The position numbers and the translations under genes were made by a program. A stretch of DNA of 64,000 nucleotides from Caenorhabditis elegans. Its lineage: Eukaryota > Nematoda > Chromadorea > Rhabditida > Rhabditidae. Numbering within the stretch: position 1 is the stretch's first letter; every line of letters starts with the position of its first letter. The notes beneath the pieces are model-generated. The model ran no database searches, was not told the origin of the DNA, and saw only the letters and a list, made by a program, of their open reading frames with translations. Positions 10,295-22,100 of this stretch are shown piece after piece. Location: NCBI RefSeq assembly GCF_000002985.6, contig NC_003281.10, positions 2,108,001 to 2,172,000 on the forward strand. Direction: 5' to 3'.

Positions 10295-10423
10295 AAATTT
10301 GAGCTTGTCACCAAACCAACGTTTAAGCTGCTGTGGGGAGCGAGATTTTTCTGTCCTGAGACACCACCTGACCGTGGGATTTTGAAATATAGGTTCTCCA
10401 ATATAGGTTCTCTGAAATTATAG

Positions 10424-11091
10424 GTTCTCCTGAAATTCCGAGCAATTCCATTCATCACAAGACTGCTCTTGCTTCTGCTGAACAACTCACTACGCTTGAA
10501 CATATCACAAAGTTCTTGGAATTATTCGAAGCGGCCATTGCAACCAGGGATTGGTATCAAATTGAGAAACGCTTCGGAAAATATTTCTTTCTCGAAAGAT
10601 GTTGGATCGATAATCATTATACGCTGCGTACTTCTAGAAGTTAGTTGACTTTTTCAGCTTAAATTTGATTGTAGTAAACATTGAAACTTTCAGCCGAATT
10701 CATCACAATGTTAACTAATATTCCTCGGAACAATGATGTATCTTTCGATCTCCTGTCGTATCATGGAGAGGTGTATGGTGGGCGTCTAACTGACTCTATC
10801 TCCATCGAAGTGACAATATCCGGAATTATGGCGACTCCACTCCGTTTTAAATTTATGTTTAGCCACCGCGGATACTTGTTGGAAATAGGGCATCGGATTG
10901 AGTGTGAGTATGTACGATTTGCGGATGATGAAAATTATGATGTCGGACACGAATTCGCTGTTGCTCCGGCCTCTTCAGGAGCTCTGAGTCCTACAGTTGA
11001 ACGGATCAATGAGTTTTTGGAAAGTTTCAAAGCGGCGATTGAAACCAGAGATTGGTATCAAATCGAGAAGCACTTCAGATCAACCAACTAA
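10424..11091 (+). pseudogene. Second and partial third copies of the repeated secreted domain
   Basis: An open segment from 10424 (after a TTATAG acceptor) to a donor near 10638, then 10694-11091 after TTTCAG, encodes a nearly full domain containing FLELFEAAIATRDWYQIEK, FITMLTNIPRNNDVSFDLL and strands such as RFKFMFSHRGYLLEIGHRI. A third copy begins (FLESFKAAIETRDWYQIEK) but stops at 11089-11091 after HFRSTN, well short of the others. There is no start codon or signal peptide of its own. Short direct repeats of ATATAGGTTCTCC just upstream mark an unstable junction. It is either the 3' part of the gene at 9842 or a pseudogene. An AATAAA lies about 50 bp after the stop. Confidence 0.45.
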
Positions 11092-11192
11092 AAGATTGTG
11101 TTATGCAACGAAATTGGATTGTCCGAAAAGTTTTTTTTATTGAATAAACATTGTATTTTCCATGTGTTTTTTTAAAAGAAGTTTTGCAGATA

Positions 11193-12803
11193 CAGTGCTA
11201 GCCAAAAAGATATCCACTTTTGGTTTTTTGTGTGTAGCTTTTTTCTCAAGCATCCATTTGACTTGAATTTTTCCGTGTGCATAAAGCGAAATGTTACGCA
11301 AATTTGCGGACCAAACATTACATGATTATCGATTTTTTCTGAATTTTATTTCAATTTTTTGATTTTTTCGTTTTTCCAATTTTCATTATTTTTTTTGAAT
11401 TATCAATAAAACGCACTCTGTTTGTTGCACTGGATTTGTTTGGTTGATAAATTATTTTTAAGGTATGGTAAAATCTGTTGGGTGTAAAAATCTTTCCTTG
11501 GACGTCAAGAAAGCCATTGTAGCTGGCTTCGAACAAGGAATACCCACGAAAATGCTCGCGCTGCAAATTCAACGTTCTCCGTCGACTATTTGGAAAGTAA
11601 TCAAGAAGTACCAAACTGAGGTGAGTTCGAAAAATATTATTTTTTAATAATAAATGTTTAGAAATCCGTCGCTTTGAGAATCTCGCCCGGCAGGCCTCGA
11701 GTGACAACCCATAGGATGGATCGCAACATCCTCCGATCAGCAAGAGAAGATCCGCATAGGACCGCCACGGATATTCAAATGATTATAAGTTCTCCAAATG
11801 AACCTGTACCAAGTAAACGAACTGTTCGTCGACGTTTACAGCAAGCAGGACTACACGGACGAAAGCCAGTCAAGAAACCGTTCATCAGTAAGAAAAATCG
11901 CATGGCTCGAGTTGCGTGGGCAAAAGCGCATCTTCGTTGGGGACGTCAGGAATGGGCTAAACACATCTGGTCTGACGAAAGCAAGTTCAATTTGTTCGGG
12001 AGTGATGGAAATTCCTGGGTACGTCGTCCTGTTGGCTCTAGGTACTCTCCAAAGTATCAATGCCCAACCGTTAAGCATGGAGGTGGGAGCGTCATGGTGT
12101 GGGGGTGCTTCACCAGCACTTCCATGGGCCCACTAAGGAGAATCCAAAGCATTATGGATCGTTTTCAATACGAAAACATCTTGGAAACTACAATGCGACC
12201 CTGGGCACTTCAAAATGTGGGCCGTGGCTTCGTGTTTCAGCAGGATAACGATCCTAAGCATACTTCTCTTCATGTGCGTTCCTGGTTTCAACGTCGTCGT
12301 GTGCATTTGCTCGATTGGCCAAGTCAGTCTCCGGACTTGAATCCAATAGAGCATTTGTGGGAAGAGTTGGAAAGACGTCTTGGAGGTATTCGGGCTTCAA
12401 ATGCAGATGCCAAATTCAACCAGTTGGAAAACGCTTGGAAAGCTATCCCCATGTCAGTTATTCACAAGCTGATCGACTCGATGCCACGTCGTTGTCAAGC
12501 TGTTATTGATGCAAACGGATACGCGACAAAGTATTAAGCATAATTATGTTGTTTTTAAATCCAATTGCTCATATTCCGGTACTTTAATTGTCATTTCCTT
12601 GCAACCTCGGTTTTTTCAATATTTCTAGTTTTTCGATTTTTTTGAATTTTTCTGAAGTTTTTTCAAAATCTGTTGAACATTTTTGATGAATATTGTGTTT
12701 TTAGATTTTGTGAACACTGTGGTGAAGTTTCAAAACAAAATAACCACTTAGAAAAAAGTTACACACAAAAAACCAAAAGTGGATATCTTTTTGGCCAGCA
12801 CTG
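11193..12803 (+). mobile_element. Tc1: Full-length Tc1 transposon
   Basis: The element is 1611 bp between flanking TA dinucleotides (11191-11192 and 12804-12805), the Tc1/mariner target duplication; Tc1 is usually 1610 bp. Terminal inverted repeats of about 54 bp start CAGTGCTAGCCAAAAAGATA (left) and CAGTGCTGGCCAAAAAGATA (right, reverse strand), differing at one of the first ten bases and at one more base near position 45. It encodes one uninterrupted spliced transposase. It lies about 100 bp downstream of the decaying secreted-protein gene and breaks no recognisable exon. Confidence 0.95.
11465..12537 (+). CDS. Tc1A: Tc1 transposase (Tc1A)
   Basis: Two exons, 11465-11620 and 11662-12537, split by a 41-nt intron, encode 343 residues, the usual Tc1A length. 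Residues 1-52 form the first helix-turn-helix of the bipartite paired-like DNA-binding domain (QIQRSPSTIWKVIKKYQ), and the SPGRPR linker follows. The catalytic DDE triad is present: D157 in WSDESKF, D247 in QQDNDPKH and E282 in PDLNPIEHLWEE, giving the DD34E spacing of the Tc1 family. The protein binds the terminal repeats and catalyses cut-and-paste transposition into TA sites. No frameshift or stop is seen, so the copy could be autonomous; whether it moves depends on the terminal mismatches and germline silencing. Confidence 0.95.
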
Positions 12804-12997
12804 TATGTATAATCAAATTCGGAGTCATCTGTCTTTCTCAGCTAATTGATTTTATATCGGCACCGACATCAGCCGCATCGGCACCGATTTTCGCCGAAAC
12901 GGCCCAGCCAATATATGATACGTGTGTAGCTGGCGCCGACGCGGCTAGAGTCGGTGCCGATGCGCTTCTTTGGTGCCGATGCAGCTAGAGTCGGTAC

Positions 12998-13780
12998 CAG
13001 GGGTGTGCGGATAATAGCCGATTTAGCCGAATTCGCCGATCGGCTAATTCGGCTAACTCGGCTAATATTAGCCGAATTATCCGTTAGCCGACATTTCTAC
13101 CGCCGTTAGCCGACTTTTTGGCAGTTTGGCTAATACGTAGTTATCCGTTAGCCGATTTTGGCCGATGTTAGCCGAATTAGCCGATCGACTATTTCGACTA
13201 ATTCAACTAGCATATTTTTTTGGAAAACTAAATGTTGTGAATTTGTATGATTTTTTCCTATTTGAACAGTCGTTCATCACTGAATTTGCTCAATAACAGT
13301 AAAAAAATTAACTCAAAACCTGAATTAACAGAGTGGACAAAAAAAGCTTAACCAGATGAATATTTTCCGAATTTTTTTTTAATTTTTGGGGGGCAGATAG
13401 CTCAGTCGGTAGTGGTGGCCGCTAGCAGTCTGGAGGTCACGAGTTCAAGTCCGGCCTCACCCCCTAGGTTCACCCAGCCTCTATTGGGAAGTGGAGCAAT
13501 CCACGACTGGATTATCGGCCACAGTCCCCGGCTAGGACGTGGCTTAAATTACAGCCCAGAGGGATCACCACCAGGCAGTGTACCTGAATCCCAGATCCGC
13601 AGTGCATAGCACTTGAAGAACGGATCGTCCTTTAATCCTTTTTTTTTAAGCCGAATTAGCCGAAAATTAGCCGATTTGACTGACTGACATTAGCCAAATC
13701 AGCCGTTAGCCGGTTCTCAAAAAATCGGCGTTAGCCGATTTATCCGTTAGCCGAAAAAATCGGTTATCCGCACGCACCTG
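12998..13780. mobile_element. Non-autonomous hAT-like element (MITE) with 8-bp duplication
   Basis: The element starts CAGGGGTGTGCGGATAA and ends TTATCCGCACGCACCTG, imperfect inverted repeats of about 17 bp. It is flanked on both sides by GTCGGTAC (12990-12997 and 13781-13788), an 8-bp target duplication diagnostic of the hAT superfamily. The interior is made of GTTAGCCGA/TCGGCTAA words on both strands and has no transposase frame. A tRNA-derived SINE is inserted inside it. Confidence 0.8.
13388..13647 (+). mobile_element. tRNA-derived SINE-like element
   Basis: The 5' part looks like a tRNA: a G-rich start, a perfect A box TAGCTCAGTCGG and a degenerate B box GAGTTCAAGTCC, then CCCCC complementary to the opening G run. 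A tRNA-unrelated body of about 180 bp follows, ending in CTTTAATCC and a T run that could serve as Pol III terminator and 3' tail. It sits inside the hAT-like MITE, which it splits. I see no convincing target-site duplication. Confidence 0.7.
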
Positions 13781-13865
13781 GTCGGTACCGATGCCGAAAG
13801 TGGTCGTCGCTGCAGAGAGCGACACATCGGTGCCGATGCGGCTAGAGTCTGTGCCGATGCGACAA

Positions 13866-14804
13866 AAATGTATCTTTCTCTGAACCTCTCGCTTTCTACC
13901 GTGTGTCCTCCACATCACTCTTTCCTTTGAACCGTGCCTTTCTCGAGATCCGAACTTATCCACGTTGATCATCTTCTGTTTACTAATCCATCCTTTTACC
14001 TGTAGATCCATCCGCGCACGCGCGATGCTAGGTTTAACTCAGATTAAAAGGAAAGATGCTGCGCCGTTTTAGACATATGTGATGCTGCTCGTGAATATGA
14101 CTTTACAGTTATGAAAAAAAAAAGAACATATGCAGTATGGAAGCTTTTGAAAAGAGTATCACGTGTTCGTATCACATGCGAGATTATTTTCCAAACCCAT
14201 TTATTTGAAGTGGAACACTAATCATTGAAATTTTAAAAATTTTAAAATAAACAGCTTAATAAGATATCAGTATATTCAGTGTACCATATGTTATCTCATT
14301 CATATTCATATTCATATTCATATCTCATATTAGTTCATTTAAAAAGAGCCGAACAATTAGTCTTGTATGCAGCACTAATGGAGAATATACGGTACCTTAT
14401 TTCCACAATTATTTTTGCATGCAAAACTAAATTTCGAAGTCTCGTAACTTTGAAAAAGTGACCAACTATTATAGAAAATTCAATTTTATACTCCTTAAAC
14501 AATGAAAATACATACTTTTCCAATACTTTATCAATTATTTGTAAGTATGTTCCCTAAATTTTATATTTAGCAGGAAATTATTGGTTTTTGGGTTTGATAC
14601 TCACCGCGGGCCAAACTTTTTATTTTGTTTGTTTTAAAGTTTATATATTTTGTAGACTTATTTTTTAAAATTATTGTGTTGGTTTTCCAAGAAAAAGTGT
14701 ATTTTCTAGGTTAAAAACTCATTTTCTCAACTTTTCATGCTTATTTTCAAATTTTCCATGCAATTTTACATTGGAAACCATTTTTTTTTGAAATTTTTGA
14801 AATG
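13866..14804. other. Intergenic stretch without a recognisable gene
   Basis: Unique, moderately AT-rich sequence. It includes a TTCATA hexamer run at about 14297-14325 and an alternating CGCGCACGCGCG-like patch near 14014-14026. No open frame has codon bias or splice sites that persuade me. The stretch lies between the Tc1/hAT cluster and the tRNA-like array. Confidence 0.5.
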
Positions 14805-16134
14805 TACACTTTTGGCTCAGCCGGTAACAGAGATGACTGGTGAGAAACAGGTCCGGGGTTCGATCCCCGCTGAGGTCAATAATTTTTGTTGTACTTTTTT
14901 TGTAGTTTTTAGGCAGTTAAATATCAAAAGGGGGTTTTTTTTTCTTTTTTTTTTGAAAAGAAGAAGAAAACACACTTTCGTACTAGTCATGACAATTTCT
15001 AGACGTTTTGAACAAAATTTTCATGATCTACGAGCAATTTTACACCGAAACCGGGGGATTTTTATTCGAAATGTTGAAATGTACACTTTTAGAGCAACAG
15101 GTAACAGGGATGGCTGATAAGAAATAGGTCGGGGGTTCGATCCCCGCAGTGGTCAATAATTTGGTGACTTGACAAGTTTCAAGTATTTTTATGTAATGTG
15201 GAGTAGTTTTTCAAGTAGTTTTGCGCACAACTTTGAAACTTTTTGACGAATTTTTAGGAAAAGTGAATTTTCGTGGCTAAATACTTTTCTTGTCTGATTT
15301 TTATATTTATTTTCAAATTTTCCATGCAATTTTACATTGGAAACCATTTTTTTTTTTGAAATTTTGAAATGTACACTTTTGGCTCAGCCGGTAACAGAGA
15401 TGACTGGTGAGAAACAGGTCCGGGGTTCGATCCCCGCTGAGGTCAATAATTTTTGTTGTACTTGTTTTGTAGTTTTTAGGCAGTTAAATATCAAAGGAGA
15501 GGGGTTTTTTTTCGAATTTCGTTACGAACCTTTGCAGTTTTAATTTTCACGTAAAATTTTTGAATAACTTTTCAAATTTTTACTTTTGTCGTGGGGTTAC
15601 TGTAGTTCCAAAAGTACGCGAACACCGAATAGACTAGAATTTGCTTGGAATCAAGATTTATGAGTAAAAAATTATAAAAAACTTTTAAAAAATACGCACC
15701 TTTTCAATTTGTTGAGCCAAAATTAGTTTTTTATTTTCATTTTTCAGAATTATCCCAATAATTTTTAGCACAATTTCTTGTGTTATTATCATTTTTCTTA
15801 TCAACATTTCCCCTTATTTATTCACCTTTTGTGCCAACCGACCTCTGACTGTCATGTTTCTCTACATCTCTGCCGCTCTCTCCGTTCAAATGAACAGATT
15901 AAAACCACTCTTTTTCGGGAATTTTTTTTAGAAATGTTTGTACAGAATTTTCTCGGTACTCTCTACAAGTTGTTCACTATTCTCACAGTTTTTGAATCTT
16001 TTTTTAATGAAAAAAAAAGTCTGAAAATTTTGCTCCGATGCACCATGTTTGCTTTTTGAGAAGCAAATGTTTCAAACCACCGGGTTTTCGTTTTTTAAAA
16101 AGATTTTTTGATGAAAAATTGAGGTTTTTTTTTT

Positions 16135-16136
16135 AG
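16135..16136 (+). promoter_or_regulatory. frl-1: Probable spliced-leader acceptor of frl-1
   Basis: A pyrimidine run ending TTTTTTTTTTAG stops five nucleotides before the ATG at 16142, the usual arrangement for SL1 trans-splicing in nematodes. No upstream coding exon with a matching donor is visible. Confidence 0.55.
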
Positions 16137-16141
16137 AAAAT

Positions 16142-19100
16142 ATGAAATCTAGAGAAAATTCTACATCGGAATCGCTTTCGGAAACTTCTGAAATTCGCCG
16201 GAAAGCTGTCAGTGAGGATTTGCAAAACGGTGAGTTTTTTTTTTCATGAAATCATAATTTTTAATATTTTCTAGCAAATGACAAATTGGACTTAATTGAA
16301 AAAAAAATCAACAAAAAATTCGCCCCAAAATCTTGAAAACTGACAAATTCACGAGATTTCTTGCTAAAAAGCAAAGGTTTTTTACGAGATTTCAGTAAAT
16401 TTATGAATTTTTGCGTGGAAAACGTGATTTTCGTTAATTTTTTATAGTAATTTTCGAGTTTTTCACGTAATTTTACGGTAGAATCCGTTTTTTTTGCCAA
16501 AATGTTTAAAATTCACTTTTGGCGCAACTGGTAACAGGGATGGCTGGTGCGAAATAGGTCGGGGGTTCGATCCCCGCGGCGGTCAATAATTTTTGGTTAG
16601 TTGATCTGGCAATTTCCAGTATTTTTCAGTAATTTACAGTAGTTTTCTAAATGATTTCGAGCGAAAAGTTCAACTTTTGAGAGTTTTTAACGAATTTTCG
16701 AGGTTAAAAACTCATTTTATCAACTTTTCAAGTTTATTTTCGAGTTTTCCACGTAATTTTACAGTAGAATCCGTTTTTTTTTCTAAATTTTAAAAATGCA
16801 CTTTTGGCGCAACTGGTAACATGAATGACTGATAGGAAATAGGTCAGGGGTTCGATCCCTGCTGTGGTCAATAATTTTTGTTTTGTTAGTTGTTTTTTTT
16901 TCTTCATGTTATAATAAGTTTTCGATAGTTTTTCTTGGTTTTCCCCCAGTTTCCACGTCAATTTCTCCACACCTAATTCAACAAATCTCATAAAATGTAA
17001 CACTGTGGTTTTCGTATCCCCCATTTCCTTTTTCCATGAAACAATAAAACGCATGAAATTAAATATGCCCATTGCAAAGATTTGAACAAGGGAAATGGGA
17101 GAGGAGATGGAGAAGACGAAGAAAACACACTTTCGTACTAGTCATGGCAATTTCTAGACGTTTTGAACAAAATTTTCTTGATCTACGAGCAATTTTACAC
17201 CGAAACCGGAGGATTTTTTTTCGAAATTTTGAAATGTACACTTTTAGAGCAACAGGTAACAGGGATGGCTGATAAGAAATAGGTCGGGGGTTCGATCCCT
17301 GCTGTGGTCACTAAATTTTGTTTTGGTGACTTGACAATTTTCAAGTATTTTTATGCAATGTGGAATAGTTTTTCAAGTAGCGCTGAGCTGAAAATGCAAC
17401 TTTTGAAACTTTTTGGCGAATTTTCGAGGCTAAATACTTATTTTTGCTGATTTGTGTATTGATTTTCAAGTTTTCCACGTAATTTTACAGTAGAATCCGT
17501 TTTTTTCAAAATTTTAAAAATGCACTTTTGGCGCAACTGGTAACATGAATGACTGATAGGAAATAGGTCAGGGGTTCGATCCCTGCTGTGGTCAATAATT
17601 TTTGCCTTGTCGATTTGTCAATTTCCAGTGTTTTTCAGTTATTTACAGTAGTTTTATAAATGATTTCGAGCGAAAAGTTCAACTTTTGAGACTTTTTAAC
17701 GAATTTTTGAATGAAAAGTGAATTTTCGAGGTTAAAAACTCATTTGCACAAATTTTTATGTTAATTTTCAAGTTTTCCATGCAATTTCACACTGGGAACC
17801 TTTTTTTTCGAAATTTTGAAATTTACACTTTTGGCTCAGCCGGTAACAGAGATGGCTGGTGAGAAATGGGTCGGGGGTTCGATCCCCGCTGTGGTCAATA
17901 ATTTTTGTGTTGCTTTTTTTGTAGTTTTTAAGCAGTTAAGGGTTTTTGAATATACTTTTTCATGAGAAAATTACAAAAATCCCAAAAATTTCACAGATTT
18001 TCTCAGTAATTTCTAAAAGTATTGTCTCAATTTTCTATACAACTAATCTGCCTGGGAAATCTAAGGTCATCTGTGTCTCTCACACATTGTTGCGTAATTC
18101 TTAATACGCAATACCAGTAGCGGTCATTTCGGTTGGCTGCTGCCGGCGGAGGGAGAGAGAGGGAGACAGTAGACATTTACAAGTAAGTGAGAGAGTATGA
18201 GGAATTGAGAGATTTAGAGATAAGAAGGAGGAAACACTGTCATTTACCCATCTCACCACAAGATTGACCCTCCACGCGCAGCAGATGAGGTGAGGTGACT
18301 TACGAATTTTTTTGTTGTTGGATTTTTCTCCTTTTAGTTCAGATTTTCGAGTTTTTAATGATTTTACAAGAATTTTCAAGAGATTTCATACAGATTTTTG
18401 AATTTTTCATGCAATTTTACATAGGAACCCACTTTTTTTTTTTTGAAATTTTATGATAAAATTCCAATTTTGGCTCACTGGTAACAGGGATGGCTGGTGG
18501 AAAATTGGGAAATTTGGTCGGGGGTTCGACCCCCACTGTGGTCAATAATTTTTGTTTCAATGACTTGTCAATTTTCATGTATTTTTATGTAAGGTGGAGT
18601 AGTTTTTCAAGTAATTTTGAGCTCAAAATACAACTTTTGAAACTTTTTGACGGATTTTTTTTTCGGAAAAGTGAATTTTCAAGGCTAGATACTTATTTTT
18701 GCTGATTTTTGTATTGATTTTCAAGTTTTCCATGCAATTTCACATTGGAAACCATTTTTTGGAATTTTAAAATTACATTTTTGGCTCAGCCGGTAACAGA
18801 GATTACTGGTGAGAAATAGGTCCGGGGTTCGATCCCCGCTGAGGTCAATTATTTTTTCAATACTTTTTAAGGACAGTTTTTACTAGATTTTTATTAGACG
18901 TGGTTTTTTTTGCTGAAAAGTTTCAAAATTTGCGACTTTTTGGGTTATTTCCAGGAAAAATGAATTTTCGAACCAAAAAACCAAATTTTGCAAGATTTTA
19001 CGTAAAATTTTGAGTTTCCCATGCAATTTTACTTCTGAAACAGCTTTTTTTTCGAAATTTCAAAAGTGCACTTTTGGCTCAACTGGTAAGAGAGATGACT

Positions 19101-22100
19101 GATAGAAAATAAGTCAAGGGTTCAATCCCCGCCGCGGCCAATATTTTTTGTTATTTATGTTATGTTTTTTAAAAAACTTATTTGAGACACTTTTCACTAG
19201 ATTTCACCGGGTTTTTTTTCCTGAAAAAATGCAAATTTTGCGACTTTTGAGGTAAAAAATGATTTTTCGAGCCAAAAAACCAAATTTGGCAAGATTTTAC
19301 GTAAATTTTTGAGTTTTCCATGCAATTTTGCCTCTGAAACAACTTTTTTTCGAAATTTCAAAAAGTGCACTTTTGGCTCAACTGGTAAGAGGGATGGCTG
19401 ATAGGAAATAGGTCAAGGGTTCAATCCCCGCCGTGTTCAAATTTTTTTAAAACTTTTTTTTTTGTTTTTTCCATAGTTTTCTACTACTTTTAAGTAGTTT
19501 TTATCGGTTTTTAACAATAAAAAATTACCGCTGCCGGCAGTTTTTTGGAATTTTCCACCCAATTTCCCAATTTCCTCAATTTTTTTTTTCGCCCGACAAC
19601 TAACCGGTGTGCTGGATAAATGTGATCCGACATTTTCCTTCTTTGTCTGTGTGTGTTTTTTTGGTAGTGTGAGAGAGCGAGAGACGCAGAGAAATCGGGC
19701 GTTTTATTGTTTGTGTTGGTATCCCGGCTTCAATCCATATCCAAACATGGGAAAGCTTTGTCGTTTTTTGCAGTGATGAATATGATTTTTATTAGCTTAA
19801 GATTAATTAATTTCAAAATTTTAAGCTGGAAATTAGGGGATTTTTTGGGAAAAAAAATTCCAAAAAAAAAATTCAAAAAATCTTTTTTTAATTTAATTTT
19901 TTTTAATTTAAGAAAAACCTTAGCTTTCAGTTTCAATTCACTAAATAGTAATCGATCACTTGAAAACCATATGCTTCTTCTTCACCATATGGACCACTTC
20001 CGCCCGTTCACACACAGGCGGCGGGTGTCATGTTTCCTCGTCTGATTTATTAGTGTTTATTCCGGTTGTATTATATAGATGGGATTACGGCTTTACTTTA
20101 GCTTATTTAGTTGTGGTTTTGAATTGTTCGAAAACTCGGTCTTATTTTGAAAATTTTGTAAAATTAAAAAAAAAATTTTTTTTTGGAAATTCAAATTTTT
20201 GAATTTTTTTTTCTTTTTTTTTTCTTAAAAATCAGAAGAGATAGAAAAAAGTTGCCAACTAACAAATTGTAGTAAATTTCATGTAGATCATTTTGTTAGC
20301 TGACAAATTTTTGATATCTGTCCCAGTTTTTGAGATATACCAATTTGAAGTTGGTGTGTCAAAAAATCTTACAAATTTTTTAAAACTTGATTTTTCTCAA
20401 AAATCAGAAGAGATAGAAAAAAGTTGCCAACTAATAAATTATAGTAAATTTCATGTAAATCATTTTGTTTGTTGACAATTTTTTGATATCTGTTCTAGTT
20501 TTTGAGATATACCAATTTGAAGTTGGTGTGCCAAAAAACCCGCTGCCGGGATTACTGTACATTTCGTATAGTTTATTCTATCATACTTGTACTACATTCT
20601 CGCACTTTTTACAAACCTTTTTTTGCTATATGAATAGTGTATTCACACGAAATAAAATGCATGTCAATCGGGCCGATGTTCCCCGCCATTTAACAAGGTC
20701 ACTATTCAGCAATCATTTCGAGGGGTTTTTCTGTTTTTCTTGTAGTCCGTTAGACACCGGATTTATGCATTTTATACAGTGATTTTTGTAGATTTAAATA
20801 CATTTTAGTTATTTTATACTTGTAGAAAATTTCAGTTAAAAATCTAGAAAAATGATTAAGAACTGAATTTTCCGATGTAAAAACTTATTTTTATAATTTT
20901 TCATTACTATTTTCGAATCCCCCGTAGAATTTTACATCGAAAACCTCTTTTTTTTCAAATTTTTAAAATTACACTTTTGGCTCAGCCGGTAACAGAGATG
21001 GCTCTTGAGAAATAGGTCGCGGGTTCGAGCCCCACTGTGGTCAATAATTTTTGTTTAACGACTCAAGTATTTTAATGTAAGGTGGAGTAGTTTTTCAAGT
21101 AGTTTTGAGCTCAAAATACAACTTTTGAAACTTTTTGACGGATTTTTTTCCGGAAAAGTGGATTTTCGAGGCTAAATACTTATTTTTGCTGATTTTTGTA
21201 TTGATTTTAAAATTTTTCATGCAATTTTACATTGGAAAACACTTTTTTTTTCAACATTTAAAAATTGCACTTTTGGCTCAGCTGGTAACAGAGATGGCTA
21301 TTGGGAAATAGGTCGCGGGTTCGAACCCCACTGAGGCCAAAAATTTTTTATTTGATTTTTTTGTACCAAAAGGAGTTTAGTTTCATTTTTCTAATATTCT
21401 TAAAATTGTTAACTTTTTACGAACTAAATAATTGAAGGTACCCTTCGAAAATCGAATATTTTAGGTTTAAAAACTGACATTTGCCAATTTTCATTTAAAT
21501 TTTCGAATTCCCTATGCAATTTCATGTCGGAAGCCTTTTTTTTCAAATTTTTTTTCAAAATTTTGAAAATTACACTTATAGCTCAGCCGGTAACAGAGAT
21601 GCCATGCAGGAAATAGGTCGCGGGTTCAATCCCCACTGTGGCCCAAATTTTTTTTTGTTTTCTCTCAGCGTTTTTTGCTCATTTAGCATTCCGGAAAAGT
21701 ACGGAAGTATTGTTTACTTCCCCTTTTTTGACGAATTTCTATTATAGTTGCTGGGGGTACTTATGTGCATATTATATAAACAAAAATGTTTTGTTTATTC
21801 TAGTTTTTGAATTTCCTTGTCTCGTATGCTTTTTGTATAGTTTTGAGTTGTTTCTCCGTAAAAAAATTAGTTTCTAGCGTTCTGCGTCTCTCTCTCACCG
21901 CAGACCCACTTAAGTTCAAGCCGGTATAACTTTGCGTGGGTGGTAGCTATCAAAATTTTGTCAACTAACAAAATGTAGAGAATTTTAAGAACTATATTTT
22001 CGTAATTGACAAAATTTTGATAGCGCTCATAGTTTTGGAGTTACACGTAGTTTTAGTCAAGAATGGATTTAAAAAAAATTTCCAACAAAAAAGCTTCTCC

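Larger units (their letters stand above)
12853..13865. repeat. GC-rich minisatellite interrupted by a transposon
   Basis: Degenerate units around GTCGGTGCCGATGCGGCTAG occur at about 12853-12997 and again at 13781-13865. The two parts were one array before the hAT-like element at 12998-13780 inserted: the 8-bp word GTCGGTAC at the junctions comes from a minisatellite unit. It contrasts strongly with the AT-rich surroundings. Confidence 0.7.

Noticed and set aside
14813..14872. Possible genuine tRNA genes in the A box/B box array
   Set aside because: The 7 nt upstream of the A box do not pair with the 7 nt after the T-arm in any copy examined, and no plausible anticodon arm is formed.
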